Below, piece by piece: positions 15,160 through 22,218 of a stretch of DNA of 24,782 nt; the first letter of the stretch is position 1; every line of letters begins with the position of its first letter. Location: positions 1-24,782 of the forward strand of contig CAJTYN010000029.1 of NCBI GenBank assembly GCA_910584115.1, read 5' to 3'. The position numbers were made by a program, and so were the translations under genes. Source of the stretch: an uncultured Lachnospiraceae bacterium (GTDB lineage: Bacteria > Bacillota > Clostridia > Lachnospirales > Lachnospiraceae). The notes under the pieces were generated by a model. The model saw only the letters and a program-made list of their open reading frames with translations, ran no database searches and had not been told where the DNA came from.

Positions 15160-15187
15160 GAGAAGTAAGAACGGATGTTTGGAGTTG
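15135..15187. repeat. 20-bp inverted repeat made of two LexA (SOS) boxes around the -10 element
   Basis: Arms 15135-15154 and 15168-15187 are complementary over 20 bp with a single mismatch. Each arm contains a match to the Gram-positive LexA consensus GAAC-RNRY-GTTY: GAACGGACGTTT (- strand, 15153-15142) and GAACGGATGTTT (+ strand, 15169-15180). The boxes are 27 bp apart centre to centre. One lies between the -35 and -10, the other covers the start of the transcript up to the ribosome site. Confidence 0.8.
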
Positions 15188-15194
15188 TTTGCGT

Positions 15195-16502
15195 ATGATG
15201 ATCCAGGAAAAAATGACCGTAGAGGAAAAACTGCGTATCTTATCAGATGCGGCGAAATATGACGTGGCCTGTACGTCCAGCGGCCATGACAGGAACGGGG
15301 ACGGCAAGGGCATCGGGAACTGCATCGCCCCGGGCATCTGCCACAGCTTTTCGGCGGACGGCCGGTGTATCACCCTGCTGAAGATCCTCTTCACGAACGA
15401 GTGTGTGTTCGACTGTCAGTATTGTGTCAATCGCAGCTCGAACGATGTGGCGCGGGCTTCTTTCACGCCGGAGGAGATCTGCGAGCTGACCATACAATTT
15501 TACCGCAGGAATTATATAGAGGGGCTGTTCTTGAGCTCCGGCATCCTGCACAGCCCGGATTATACCATGGGACTCCTGTACGAGACGGTGTATCGGCTGC
15601 GCAGGCAGTATGATTTCCAGGGTTATATCCATCTGAAGACGATCCCCGGCGCGTCGGCTCAGTTGGTGGAGCGAGCCGGGTACCTGGCGGACAGGATGAG
15701 TGTGAACCTGGAATTTCCTACGGCGGAAGGGCTGCGGCGCTTAGCGCCCCACAAGAGCCGCAAGACGATCTTAGAGCCTATGCGCCAGATCCAGCTCAGA
15801 GCGGGGGAGAACCGCCAGGAGCTGGCTGTCCATCCCCATGGTCCCCGATTCGTCCCGGCCGGGCAGAGCACGCAGATGATCGTGGGCGCCTCCGGGGAGA
15901 CGGATTATGAGATCGTCTCCGTGGCGGAAGCCCTGTATAAAAAATTTGCCTTAAAGAGGGTGTTCTACTCCGCGTTCGTGCAGGTGAATGCGGACATGGA
16001 ACTCCCGGCATCCACGCAGGGTCCGCCGTTTCTGCGGGAGCACAGGCTCTACCAGGCGGACTGGCTGTTGCGTTTCTACGGATTCACGGCGGACGAGCTG
16101 TTGAGTCCCCAGCGGCCGGATCTGAACGTGTACCTGGATCCCAAATGCAACTGGGCGGTGGGCCATCTGGAACGGTTTCCGGTGGAGATCAACCGGGCGG
16201 ATTACTATACGCTGATCAGGGTGCCCGGGATCGGGGCGAAGTCGGCCAGGAAGATCATAGGCGCGCGCAGGTACGGCAGCCTGGATTTTGGGGACCTGAA
16301 GAAGATGGGGGTGGTCTTAAAGCGGGCGGTCTATTTTATCACCTGCAGGGGGCGGATGTTCTTTCCGATCAAGATGGAAGAGGGGACGATCACCAGGAGC
16401 CTGCTGGAAGCCCAGGGGAGTAAACAAAGTCCCCATGGCCAGGCGGAGGGTTTCCGCCAGTTGTCCCTGTTTGCGGATATGGGGGTGGAGTTGTCATCAT
16501 GA
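15195..16502 (+). CDS. Radical SAM protein, putative DNA modification/repair (rSAM_link_UDG type)
   Basis: Protein of 435 residues. The SAM-binding [4Fe-4S] motif is C70-x3-C74-x2-C77 (NECVFDCQYCVNR). A C-terminal helix-hairpin-helix (about 340-385, VPGIGAKSARKIIGARRYGS) indicates DNA binding. This combination matches the family annotated as putative DNA modification/repair radical SAM protein, which is found beside a DUF4130 (UDG-like) partner, as here. The reaction is not established, as far as I know. Starts at TTG 15189 or ATG 15198 are possible; ATG 15195 gives 10-base spacing from GGAG. The stop overlaps the next start (ATGA), so the two are translationally coupled. The LexA boxes at its promoter support a role in DNA damage. 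Confidence 0.92.
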   Translation: MMIQEKMTVEEKLRILSDAAKYDVACTSSGHDRNGDGKGIGNCIAPGICHSFSADGRCITLLKILFTNECVFDCQYCVNRSSNDVARASFTPEEICELTIQFYRRNYIEGLFLSSGILHSPDYTMGLLYETVYRLRRQYDFQGYIHLKTIPGASAQLVERAGYLADRMSVNLEFPTAEGLRRLAPHKSRKTILEPMRQIQLRAGENRQELAVHPHGPRFVPAGQSTQMIVGASGETDYEIVSVAEALYKKFALKRVFYSAFVQVNADMELPASTQGPPFLREHRLYQADWLLRFYGFTADELLSPQRPDLNVYLDPKCNWAVGHLERFPVEINRADYYTLIRVPGIGAKSARKIIGARRYGSLDFGDLKKMGVVLKRAVYFITCRGRMFFPIKMEEGTITRSLLEAQGSKQSPHGQAEGFRQLSLFADMGVELSS

Positions 16503-17269
16503 ATGAGAAATATGTGCTGATCTGTCCGGACAGCCTGGAAGGGATCCTTGCGGGAGTCTATGAGGGCTGGAGATATGGGAATGGGGGCGCGCAGGTGGAG
16601 CTGTGTACAGAGCCGCCCAGCCAGACGGAACTGTTCGCCCATTACAGGAATGTGGATCCCGACCAGGAAAAGGCAGAAAAAGTGATCCGCACGATCAAAC
16701 GCGAGCTGGGTGAAGAGTCTTACGAACAGATCTGCTATGCGGCCTGTTCCGAAGACAGGGAAAAAGGCACCTGCATCTACTATGCCATAAGAAAAGGGCT
16801 CTCCTGCGGACGGAGCCACCCGGCTGTGCTGGAGGACCTGAAGGATCCTTATATATTGAAGTTATCCAAGCTGCGTCTGACCGTGTGGCATGAGATGCAT
16901 CGTATGCTGGGATTCGTGCGCTTTCGGGAGATCCAGGGGAAGGTCCTGCTGGCCATCATCCGCCCGGATAATGCCGTCCTGCCGCTTTTGGCGCCCCATT
17001 TCGCAGACCGTCTGCCCAGGGAAGATTGGATCATCTACGATGAAGGCCGTCAGGAGGCGCTGATCCATCCGGCTGGAAAGTCCTGCACGATCCGGCATCA
17101 GGCGGAGCTGGATCCGGAGCAGGTCCGAGAAAGCGGCGAGGATCGGGTGTACGCGGCCCTCTGGAAGATCTTTTGCCAGAGTATATCGGTCACAGAGAGG
17201 GAAAACTTAAGGGTACAGAGACAAAATCTCCCGTACAAATATCGGCGATATATGACAGAGTTTTGGTAA
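16499..17269 (+). CDS. DUF4130 / TIGR03915-type protein, partner of the radical SAM protein
   Basis: Protein of 256 residues recognised as the conserved partner of the radical SAM DNA-repair-type protein, annotated elsewhere as a probable DNA metabolism protein. The C-terminal two thirds carry the DUF4130 region, which resembles part of uracil-DNA glycosylase-linked proteins: KLRLTVWHEMHRMLGFVRF in the middle and YAALWKIFCQSISVTER with LPYKYRRYMTEF at the end. The N-terminal part (YVLICPDSLEGILAGVYEGW) is the family's typical opening. Its start codon overlaps the radical SAM stop codon, giving strictly coupled translation. No terminator is evident after it; the next promoter begins 10 bases downstream. 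The family is well recognised but its chemistry is unknown to me. Confidence 0.88.
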   Translation: MNEKYVLICPDSLEGILAGVYEGWRYGNGGAQVELCTEPPSQTELFAHYRNVDPDQEKAEKVIRTIKRELGEESYEQICYAACSEDREKGTCIYYAIRKGLSCGRSHPAVLEDLKDPYILKLSKLRLTVWHEMHRMLGFVRFREIQGKVLLAIIRPDNAVLPLLAPHFADRLPREDWIIYDEGRQEALIHPAGKSCTIRHQAELDPEQVRESGEDRVYAALWKIFCQSISVTERENLRVQRQNLPYKYRRYMTEFW

Positions 17270-17278
17270 AGATGACTA

Positions 17279-17306
17279 TTGACAAAATCCTCCTTTAGTG
17301 TAATAA
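17279..17306 (+). promoter_or_regulatory. Sigma-A promoter of the HPr-like gene
   Basis: TTGACA (17279-17284) followed at 16-17 bases by TAATAA/AATAAT (17301-17307), 105 bases before the start codon, leaving a long leader. Confidence 0.7.
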
Positions 17307-17327
17307 TGGGTCAAACTAAAATTTAGT
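17294..17327. promoter_or_regulatory. Candidate operator: ACTAAAATTTAGT dyad plus an upstream half site
   Basis: ACTAAAATTTAGT (17315-17327) is a perfect 13-base palindrome just downstream of the -10 box. A third copy of the half site, TTTAGT, lies at 17294-17299 inside the promoter spacer. The placement suits a repressor. The protein is unknown. Confidence 0.45.
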
Positions 17328-17331
17328 CAAG

Positions 17332-17367
17332 GTTACTTTTAAAAGCCTATTCATGGCTGGCAGTAAC
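17332..17367 (+). promoter_or_regulatory. Leader hairpin of the HPr-like mRNA
   Basis: GTTACT (17332-17337) pairs with AGTAAC (17362-17367). Inside it, AGCC (17344-17347) pairs with GGCT (17355-17358), giving a two-segment hairpin in the roughly 100-base leader. There is no T-tract, so it is not a terminator, and it matches no riboswitch class I know. Confidence 0.4.
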
Positions 17368-17411
17368 GGCCCATTGCAGACGTTGTTTTCATTCATGAGG
17401 AGGAGTGTATC

Positions 17412-17648
17412 ATGGAAATGGATATCAAGTTAAACGGGATTCAGGAAGTGAAAGAATTTGTGACAGCGGCTGGGAAATGCGATTTTGACATCGATGTCTT
17501 TTATAATCGCGTTGTCATTGATGCCAAGTCGATCCTCGGTGTTCTGAGTATGGATCTTAATAGAGTGCTCACAGTCAGATGCTACGGCAAGGACGGCCAG
17601 TTCGGGAAAGTCCTGGAAAGATTCGCCGCGAAAGAAGCAGTGGCTTAA
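17412..17648 (+). CDS. HPr-like protein lacking the catalytic histidine
   Basis: HPr-fold protein of 78 residues, close to the size of HPr (about 88). The regulatory-serine segment is well kept: DAKSILGVLSMDL, with S40 at the position of HPr Ser46. The N-terminal phospho-histidine loop (G-hydrophobic-H-A-R-P) is not: the aligned stretch is NGIQEVKEFV, with Gln11 where His15 would be. It therefore cannot relay phosphate in the sugar phosphotransferase system in the usual way, but could still be a target of HPr kinase or bind HPr partners, as Crh does in Bacillus. It is a single gene with its own promoter, a palindromic site, a structured leader, a GAGGAGGAG-like ribosome site and a terminator-like hairpin after it. 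Confidence 0.82.
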   Translation: MEMDIKLNGIQEVKEFVTAAGKCDFDIDVFYNRVVIDAKSILGVLSMDLNRVLTVRCYGKDGQFGKVLERFAAKEAVA

Positions 17649-17670
17649 AGGGGTATCATATATTTTTTTC

Positions 17671-17725
17671 AAGGCCTGTTCCTTTTCTAGATATCATAGA
17701 AAGGGGATGGGCTTTGTCTGTTTTT
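17671..17725 (+). terminator. Long fully paired hairpin after the HPr-like gene (terminator or attenuator)
   Basis: The 19-base arms 17671-17689 and 17697-17715 pair along their full length if G-U pairs are allowed (five of them), with a 7-base loop. GTCTG and five T residues follow. The T-run abuts the AGGAGG ribosome site of the helicase gene (17726-17731), so it may also attenuate that gene. Confidence 0.65.
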
Positions 17726-17736
17726 AGGAGGCAGTC

Positions 17737-20148
17737 GTGGGGAAAAGGGTGATCAGGATATCGGTGAGGAACCTGGTGGAATTTATCTTGCGCAGCGGTG
17801 ACCTGGATGGCCGGAGGGGTTCCCTGGCCGATCGGGAGGCCATGCAGAAAGGAAGCCGGATACACAGGAAGATCCAGCGGCAGATGGGGGCGGGCTACCA
17901 GGCGGAGGTCCCTCTTATCTGGGAGCAGGAATACGAGGAGTTCGTCCTCCGTCTGGAAGGTCGTGCGGACGGGATCATCCCGGCCGATGACCGCGCGGGC
18001 GGATCCGTGGCTGTCATTGATGAGATCAAAGGGGTGTTCCGTGACCTGGAGTACCTCCATGAGCCGGTGGACGTGCATCTGGCCCAGGCAAGATGCTACG
18101 CCCGCATGTATATGGAGACGCTCCCGGCATCCCAGAAGTCCCGGGAGATAGCCGTGCAGATGACCTACTGCAATATGGAGACAGAGCAGATCCGCCGTTT
18201 TCGCAGCGTATACACGGCTAAAGAGCTGGATGAGTGGTTTTTGGGACTTTTGGAGGCGTATCATAAATGGGCGGACTATCAGGTGCGGTGGCAGAAGGAG
18301 CGGGATGCGTCCATGCGGGGCCTGGAATTTCCCTTTCCCTACAGGCCGGGGCAGCGGGACATCGTGCGGGGGGTCTACCATGCGATCGCCAGCAAGAGGC
18401 AGCTGTTCGTCCAGGCGCCCACAGGGGTGGGGAAGACCATGTCCACTTTTTTCCCGGCGGTGCGCGCCATCGGGGAGGGTCTGGGCGAGAAGCTCTTCTA
18501 TCTGACGGCCAAGACGGTGACCCGCACGGTGGCGGAGGAGGCGGCCGCCCTGCTCCGTGAACGCGGACTCCTCTTCCAGACGCTGACCCTGACTGCCAAA
18601 GAGAAGATCTGTCCCATGGAAAGACCGGTGTGCAGCCCGGAAGAATGTCCGTACGCGAAAGGCCATTTCGACCGGGTCAACGATGCGGTCTATGAACTCT
18701 GGACCAGCCGGGCCGTGCTGAAACGGGAGACGATCGAGGCGCAGGCGGCCAAGTGGCAGGTGTGTCCCCATGAGATGAGCCTGGATCTGGCCGTGTGGGT
18801 GGACGGGGTCATCTGCGACTATAATCATGTGTTCGATCCCAATGCGCATCTGCGGCGGTTTTTTGGTGAGAGTGTGAAAGGCGAGCACATCTTTCTCATC
18901 GACGAGGCCCATAATCTGGTGGAGCGGGGGCGGGAGATGTACAGCGCGGTCCTCAGCTATGAGACGGTGATGGAGGCACATGAGAGATTTTATGCCTATT
19001 CCCGGAAGCTGGACCGGTATCTTGAGCGTCTGGGGCGGGAACTCCTCGTCCTGAAAAACGAATGCGGGACGTACCGGGTCTGGAAGGATATGGGACAGAT
19101 CCCGGTGGCGGTGATGAACGTCGCAGGGGAGATCGAAACGCTCCTGGTGGGAGAGGAGCGGGAGGATATCGGGCGGGAGGAGCGGGAAAGCCTGTTGGGA
19201 TTTTATTTTATCGTGCGGGATTTTCTGAACATCGCGGAGCTGGTGGATGAGGATTACGTGGTCTACACTCAGCGGGAGGAAGACGGCGGTTTCTTCCTGA
19301 AACTCTTCTGCGTCAACCCTTCGGGCAATCTGCAGGCATGCCTGGATAAAGGGGTCAGTGCGGTCTTTTTTTCGGCGACCCTGCATCCTATGGGATACTA
19401 TCGGACATTGTTCAGTCAAAGGAAAGATGATTACGCGGTATATGTGCAGTCGCCTTTTGATCCCCGGCGGCGGTGCCTGTGCGTGGGACGGGATGTGAGC
19501 AGCCGGTATACCCGGCGCGGCCAGGAAGAATATCAGAAGATCTCTTTCTATATATATTGTATGGCGATGGCAAAGAAGGGGAATTATCTGGCGTTTTTTC
19601 CGTCATACCGGATGCAGCAGGAAGTCTTCGCGGAATTTTTGGCTGCCTACGCCATGGAGCCGGTGCGGTGCATCTGCCAGAAAACAGGGATGGATGAGGC
19701 AGAGAGGGAAGGATTTCTCCAAAATTTCCAGATGAGCGGGGAAGAGCGGGCAGATCCGCCAGAAGAGAGCCTGGTGGGTTTCTGCGTGATGGGCGGGATC
19801 TTTTCCGAAGGGATCGATCTGATCGGGGAGAGCCTGATCGGTGTGGCAGTGGTGGGGACCGGGATCCCGCAGATCAGTCATGAGAGGGAGATCTTGAAGG
19901 CGTATTATGACCAGCGGGGCGGACAGGGATATGACTATGCGTATCGTTATCCGGGGATGAATAAGGTGCTGCAGGCGGCGGGCCGGGTCATCCGCACGCC
20001 GGAGGACAGAGGGGTCATCCTGCTGTTGGATGACCGTTTCCTCCAGCGGGATCACCGCCGGCTGTTCCCGGTGGAATGGGCCGATCACATCGTGTGCAGT
20101 CGGGGGAGTGTGGAGCAGCGACTGAGAGATTTCTGGGAACATGTATAA
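17737..20148 (+). CDS. PD-(D/E)XK nuclease fused to a DinG/XPD-type Fe-S DNA helicase
   Basis: Protein of 803 residues. Residues 1-190 form a RecB/Cas4-like nuclease domain with H43, D78 (EGRADG), E96-x-K98 (VIDEIKG) and the QxxxY motif Q117-x3-Y121. The helicase follows: Walker A APTGVGKT (227-234), four candidate Fe-S cysteines (C292, C299, C304, C343), the DEAH box (389-392, LIDEAHNL) and motif VI QAAGRVIR (746-753). The family unwinds DNA 5' to 3' and acts in repair or R-loop removal; the nuclease fusion suggests coupled unwinding and cutting. The start is GTG 17737, six bases after AGGAGG; the first residues GKRVIRISVRNLVEF fit the nuclease opening. It lies next to the SOS-type radical SAM operon, but no LexA box was seen in its own upstream region. 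Confidence 0.93.
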   Translation: MGKRVIRISVRNLVEFILRSGDLDGRRGSLADREAMQKGSRIHRKIQRQMGAGYQAEVPLIWEQEYEEFVLRLEGRADGIIPADDRAGGSVAVIDEIKGVFRDLEYLHEPVDVHLAQARCYARMYMETLPASQKSREIAVQMTYCNMETEQIRRFRSVYTAKELDEWFLGLLEAYHKWADYQVRWQKERDASMRGLEFPFPYRPGQRDIVRGVYHAIASKRQLFVQAPTGVGKTMSTFFPAVRAIGEGLGEKLFYLTAKTVTRTVAEEAAALLRERGLLFQTLTLTAKEKICPMERPVCSPEECPYAKGHFDRVNDAVYELWTSRAVLKRETIEAQAAKWQVCPHEMSLDLAVWVDGVICDYNHVFDPNAHLRRFFGESVKGEHIFLIDEAHNLVERGREMYSAVLSYETVMEAHERFYAYSRKLDRYLERLGRELLVLKNECGTYRVWKDMGQIPVAVMNVAGEIETLLVGEEREDIGREERESLLGFYFIVRDFLNIAELVDEDYVVYTQREEDGGFFLKLFCVNPSGNLQACLDKGVSAVFFSATLHPMGYYRTLFSQRKDDYAVYVQSPFDPRRRCLCVGRDVSSRYTRRGQEEYQKISFYIYCMAMAKKGNYLAFFPSYRMQQEVFAEFLAAYAMEPVRCICQKTGMDEAEREGFLQNFQMSGEERADPPEESLVGFCVMGGIFSEGIDLIGESLIGVAVVGTGIPQISHEREILKAYYDQRGGQGYDYAYRYPGMNKVLQAAGRVIRTPEDRGVILLLDDRFLQRDHRRLFPVEWADHIVCSRGSVEQRLRDFWEHV

Positions 20149-20164
20149 AATACGAGGGATCTGA

Positions 20165-20968
20165 TCAATCCCCGTTGAACAGCAGGTCTGCGCTGCCCAT
20201 TCCGCATTGGAGGGTGATCCGCTCGTCGGCGTCCTTGCCTTTATAAGTATGGCTGCCCATGGAAGCGGTATCGTCCCCGATGGTCACGGCGCCCATCCCG
20301 CAGGTTACAACGCAGTCATAATCCTCCCGGCTGTTGGCCATGGTGACAGTCATGCTCCCCATGCCGCAGTCCAGGGATGTATCTTCACAGTCTAAGAAGG
20401 CCAGATCCAGTTCGCCCACGCCCACCTGCCAGGTGGATCCTTCAGCGTAGATCTCTCCCGTGCTGCTGAAAGTCCCGGCGCCCAGCTGCACGTCCAGGCG
20501 GTCTGCCTCCAGGGAGCCGGCGACGACAGAGGCCGCCCCTGCATCCAGATGGATGAAGTCATAGGAGGAGTCTTCGGGCAGGTACAGGCAGAGTCTGGCG
20601 TCTTTTCGCGCGGCCCCCGGCTTGGAGGATATCTTCAGCGTGCTGTCCTGCATGCTGCTCTCGATGGAGTCGTCCGGGTCGGATATGATCTCTACGATGA
20701 CCTGATCCTCATCCGTTTCCAAGATCTCCAGGGAACCCCGGCCAAGATCGATGTCCAGGGAACCCACGTCCGGATAGCGGACCTGGCCCGCGTGTCCGCC
20801 GCCGGGACCATGGGAGATCCTGGATAACAGGGAAGCTCCGTGTATGTCTGCGGCATCTGTAAATTGTGCCCAGGTCGCTCCGAGGGCGACTGCGGCGATG
20901 ACAGAGCCGATGCCCAGGATAAAGAGGGCGAGGGAAGCGATGATCCCGATCTTCAATATCTTTTTCAT
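20165..20968 (-). CDS. DUF4097-family membrane-anchored beta-solenoid protein
   Basis: Protein of 267 residues with one N-terminal membrane segment (about 8-31) and an extracytoplasmic DUF4097 (putative adhesin) domain. A loose repeat of about 20 residues is visible: DAGAASV (142), LGAGTFS (162), VGVGELD (182), CGMGSMT (201), CGMGAVT (223) and CGMGSAD (255). This fits stacked beta-turns of a solenoid; three copies carry an identical CGMG. An AGGAGGAG ribosome site lies 6 bases before the ATG. It is the last gene of the PadR-DUF1700-DUF4097 operon, a common Firmicutes set linked to envelope stress sensing, though the molecular role is unknown. It converges with the helicase gene, and only 16 bases separate the two stops. 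Confidence 0.88.
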   Translation of the reverse strand: MKKILKIGIIASLALFILGIGSVIAAVALGATWAQFTDAADIHGASLLSRISHGPGGGHAGQVRYPDVGSLDIDLGRGSLEILETDEDQVIVEIISDPDDSIESSMQDSTLKISSKPGAARKDARLCLYLPEDSSYDFIHLDAGAASVVAGSLEADRLDVQLGAGTFSSTGEIYAEGSTWQVGVGELDLAFLDCEDTSLDCGMGSMTVTMANSREDYDCVVTCGMGAVTIGDDTASMGSHTYKGKDADERITLQCGMGSADLLFNGD

Positions 20969-20980
20969 GTGAGTCTCCTC

Positions 20981-21709
20981 CTATCTGAATATCTTCCATT
21001 TCGATCTGCACCAGTCGCAAAACTTACGCAGGATGTCATAAGACCATCGGGAGGCCCAGGGAAGGGCTTTCGAGGCCAGCCAGACGCAGAGGATCAGGCT
21101 TAAGATCCCCAGGGCCAGGGAGAGCATCCCGAAGCCGGACATCAAGAGGCCCAGGGCCGGATCAGTCAGGCATCTGACGATGCCGGAGACGGACAGGGCG
21201 ACCCCGCCGGCCAGCAGCGCGAGCACAGCGGCAGCGATGCCGAAGATCAGACCTAAGATCCCGCCCAGAAGGCCGAAGATCATACCGATGAGCCCGCTGA
21301 AGATCCCCAGCCATATGCCGCTGGTGGCGATCAGGATCAGGACGATCAGGACGATCTTGGTGATCTTGCTGTGGTCTGTGCGGTCTGCGCTGTCTCGTTC
21401 CTTTTTCTTGCGGAGGGATACCGGCCGGGGCATCTGTTCAGAGCGGGGGATGCGTGTGTCCCGGTAGCCGTACTCTGTATACTCCCCATAATCCTTGCTG
21501 GCGGATGCTTTTCCGGCGTTGTATCCCACGCGGATGCTTGCGGCGGCCTGTTCGGGTGTCCCGCCCAGTTCCTGTATGACCCGCGCCTCATTCTCCGGAC
21601 CCGCGTCGTCAAAATAGTTCTCATAATATTCCAGGGCTTCCCGCCGCTCGTTTTCCGGGATATCTTCTAAGAGCCGGGCAAGTCCTGCCAAAAATCCTTC
21701 TCGGTCCAT
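20981..21709 (-). CDS. DUF1700-family (HAAS domain) membrane protein
   Basis: Protein of 242 residues. The N-terminal HAAS-type domain (1-66) reads FLAGLARLLEDIPENERREA, then EYYENYFDDAGPENEARVIQELG, the classic opening of DUF1700 proteins. A charged linker follows, then three to four hydrophobic segments (about 117-140, 141-175, 185-212) and a short basic tail. HAAS domains typically accompany PadR regulators and are thought to interact with them or transmit an envelope signal. ATG 21709 is preferred because GGAGG is 6 bases upstream; the adjacent ATG 21712 overlaps the PadR stop (ATGA) and is also possible. The longer open frame to 21784 lies inside the PadR gene. Confidence 0.9.
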   Translation of the reverse strand: MDREGFLAGLARLLEDIPENERREALEYYENYFDDAGPENEARVIQELGGTPEQAAASIRVGYNAGKASASKDYGEYTEYGYRDTRIPRSEQMPRPVSLRKKKERDSADRTDHSKITKIVLIVLILIATSGIWLGIFSGLIGMIFGLLGGILGLIFGIAAAVLALLAGGVALSVSGIVRCLTDPALGLLMSGFGMLSLALGILSLILCVWLASKALPWASRWSYDILRKFCDWCRSKWKIFR

Positions 21710-22050
21710 CATCTTCCTCCTTCCTCTTTGATGGGATAATTGCCGGACAGCACATCGCTGATCCGTGAAACATAATTTTTCCATTCTGTCTGATAGAGTT
21801 CCAGCTGCGCCGCGCCCTGGTCGGTGATCTTATAATATCTCCGGTTCCGTCCACGGAATTCCATATCGTATACGTCCAGGCAGCCGTCTTTCTGCAGCCG
21901 CCGCAGGACCGGATAGAGGGTGGACTCGGAGATCGCGATCGCCTGACGCACTTCCTGCGTGATCTTATACCCGTAAGTACCTTCCTTCTTTCTGGATACG
22001 ACAGCCAGGACGATGGCATCGAGCAGAGCAGCCCCTGTGTTAAAGACCAT
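21709..22050 (-). CDS. PadR-family transcriptional regulator
   Basis: Winged-helix regulator of 113 residues, typical of the short PadR subfamily 2. Recognition elements are LDAIVLAVVSRKKEGTYGY, ISESTLYPVLRRLQKDGCL (recognition helix and wing) and RRYYKITDQGAAQLELY. It is the first gene of a three-gene operon and probably represses it, with the DUF1700 product as co-sensor. GGAGGG ends 6 bases before the ATG. Confidence 0.95.
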   Translation of the reverse strand: MVFNTGAALLDAIVLAVVSRKKEGTYGYKITQEVRQAIAISESTLYPVLRRLQKDGCLDVYDMEFRGRNRRYYKITDQGAAQLELYQTEWKNYVSRISDVLSGNYPIKEEGGR

Positions 22051-22100
22051 GCGATCCCTCCTTCATCTGATATGTTCCATTCAATATTATCTCTTTAGCA

Positions 22101-22138
22101 ATACTATATATCATATAATATACTGATGTCAATAGTAT
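22101..22138 (-). promoter_or_regulatory. padR operon promoter with overlapping dyads
   Basis: On the - strand, TTGACA (22132-22127) is followed at 16-18 bases by TATATAGT, a usable -10. Two inverted repeats overlap it: ATACTAT (22101-22107) with ATAGTAT (22132-22138), and TATACT-N9-AGTATA (22119-22139). They are candidate PadR autoregulatory sites. Confidence 0.5.
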
Positions 22139-22153
22139 ATGCGGATCTTTTAT

Positions 22154-22208
22154 AAAAAAACTCCTTTTTGATAGAGATCCTCATATCCAGATCTCTATCA
22201 AAAAGGAG
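22154..22208 (-). terminator. Strong terminator of the polyol dehydrogenase gene
   Basis: Perfect 19-bp stem (22161-22179 with 22190-22208), a 10-base loop, then seven T residues on the - strand (22160-22154). Confidence 0.92.
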
Positions 22209-22218
22209 ACATTTTTCG

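Noticed and set aside
15135..15187. Inverted repeat read as a terminator of the Mrp gene
   Set aside because: There is no T-tract after it. It contains a consensus promoter and LexA-type boxes, so a regulatory DNA role fits better.
17656..19419. A 587-codon open frame on the - strand opposite the nuclease-helicase gene
   Set aside because: It is the antisense shadow of a GC-rich gene with clear domains. It is rich in His, Pro, Leu and Arg, has no recognisable motif, and has no ribosome site or promoter.
20156..20172. Small hairpin GGGAT-N7-ATCCC between the helicase and DUF4097 stops as a terminator
   Set aside because: Only five base pairs and no T-run on either strand. Termination between these convergent genes is therefore unexplained.
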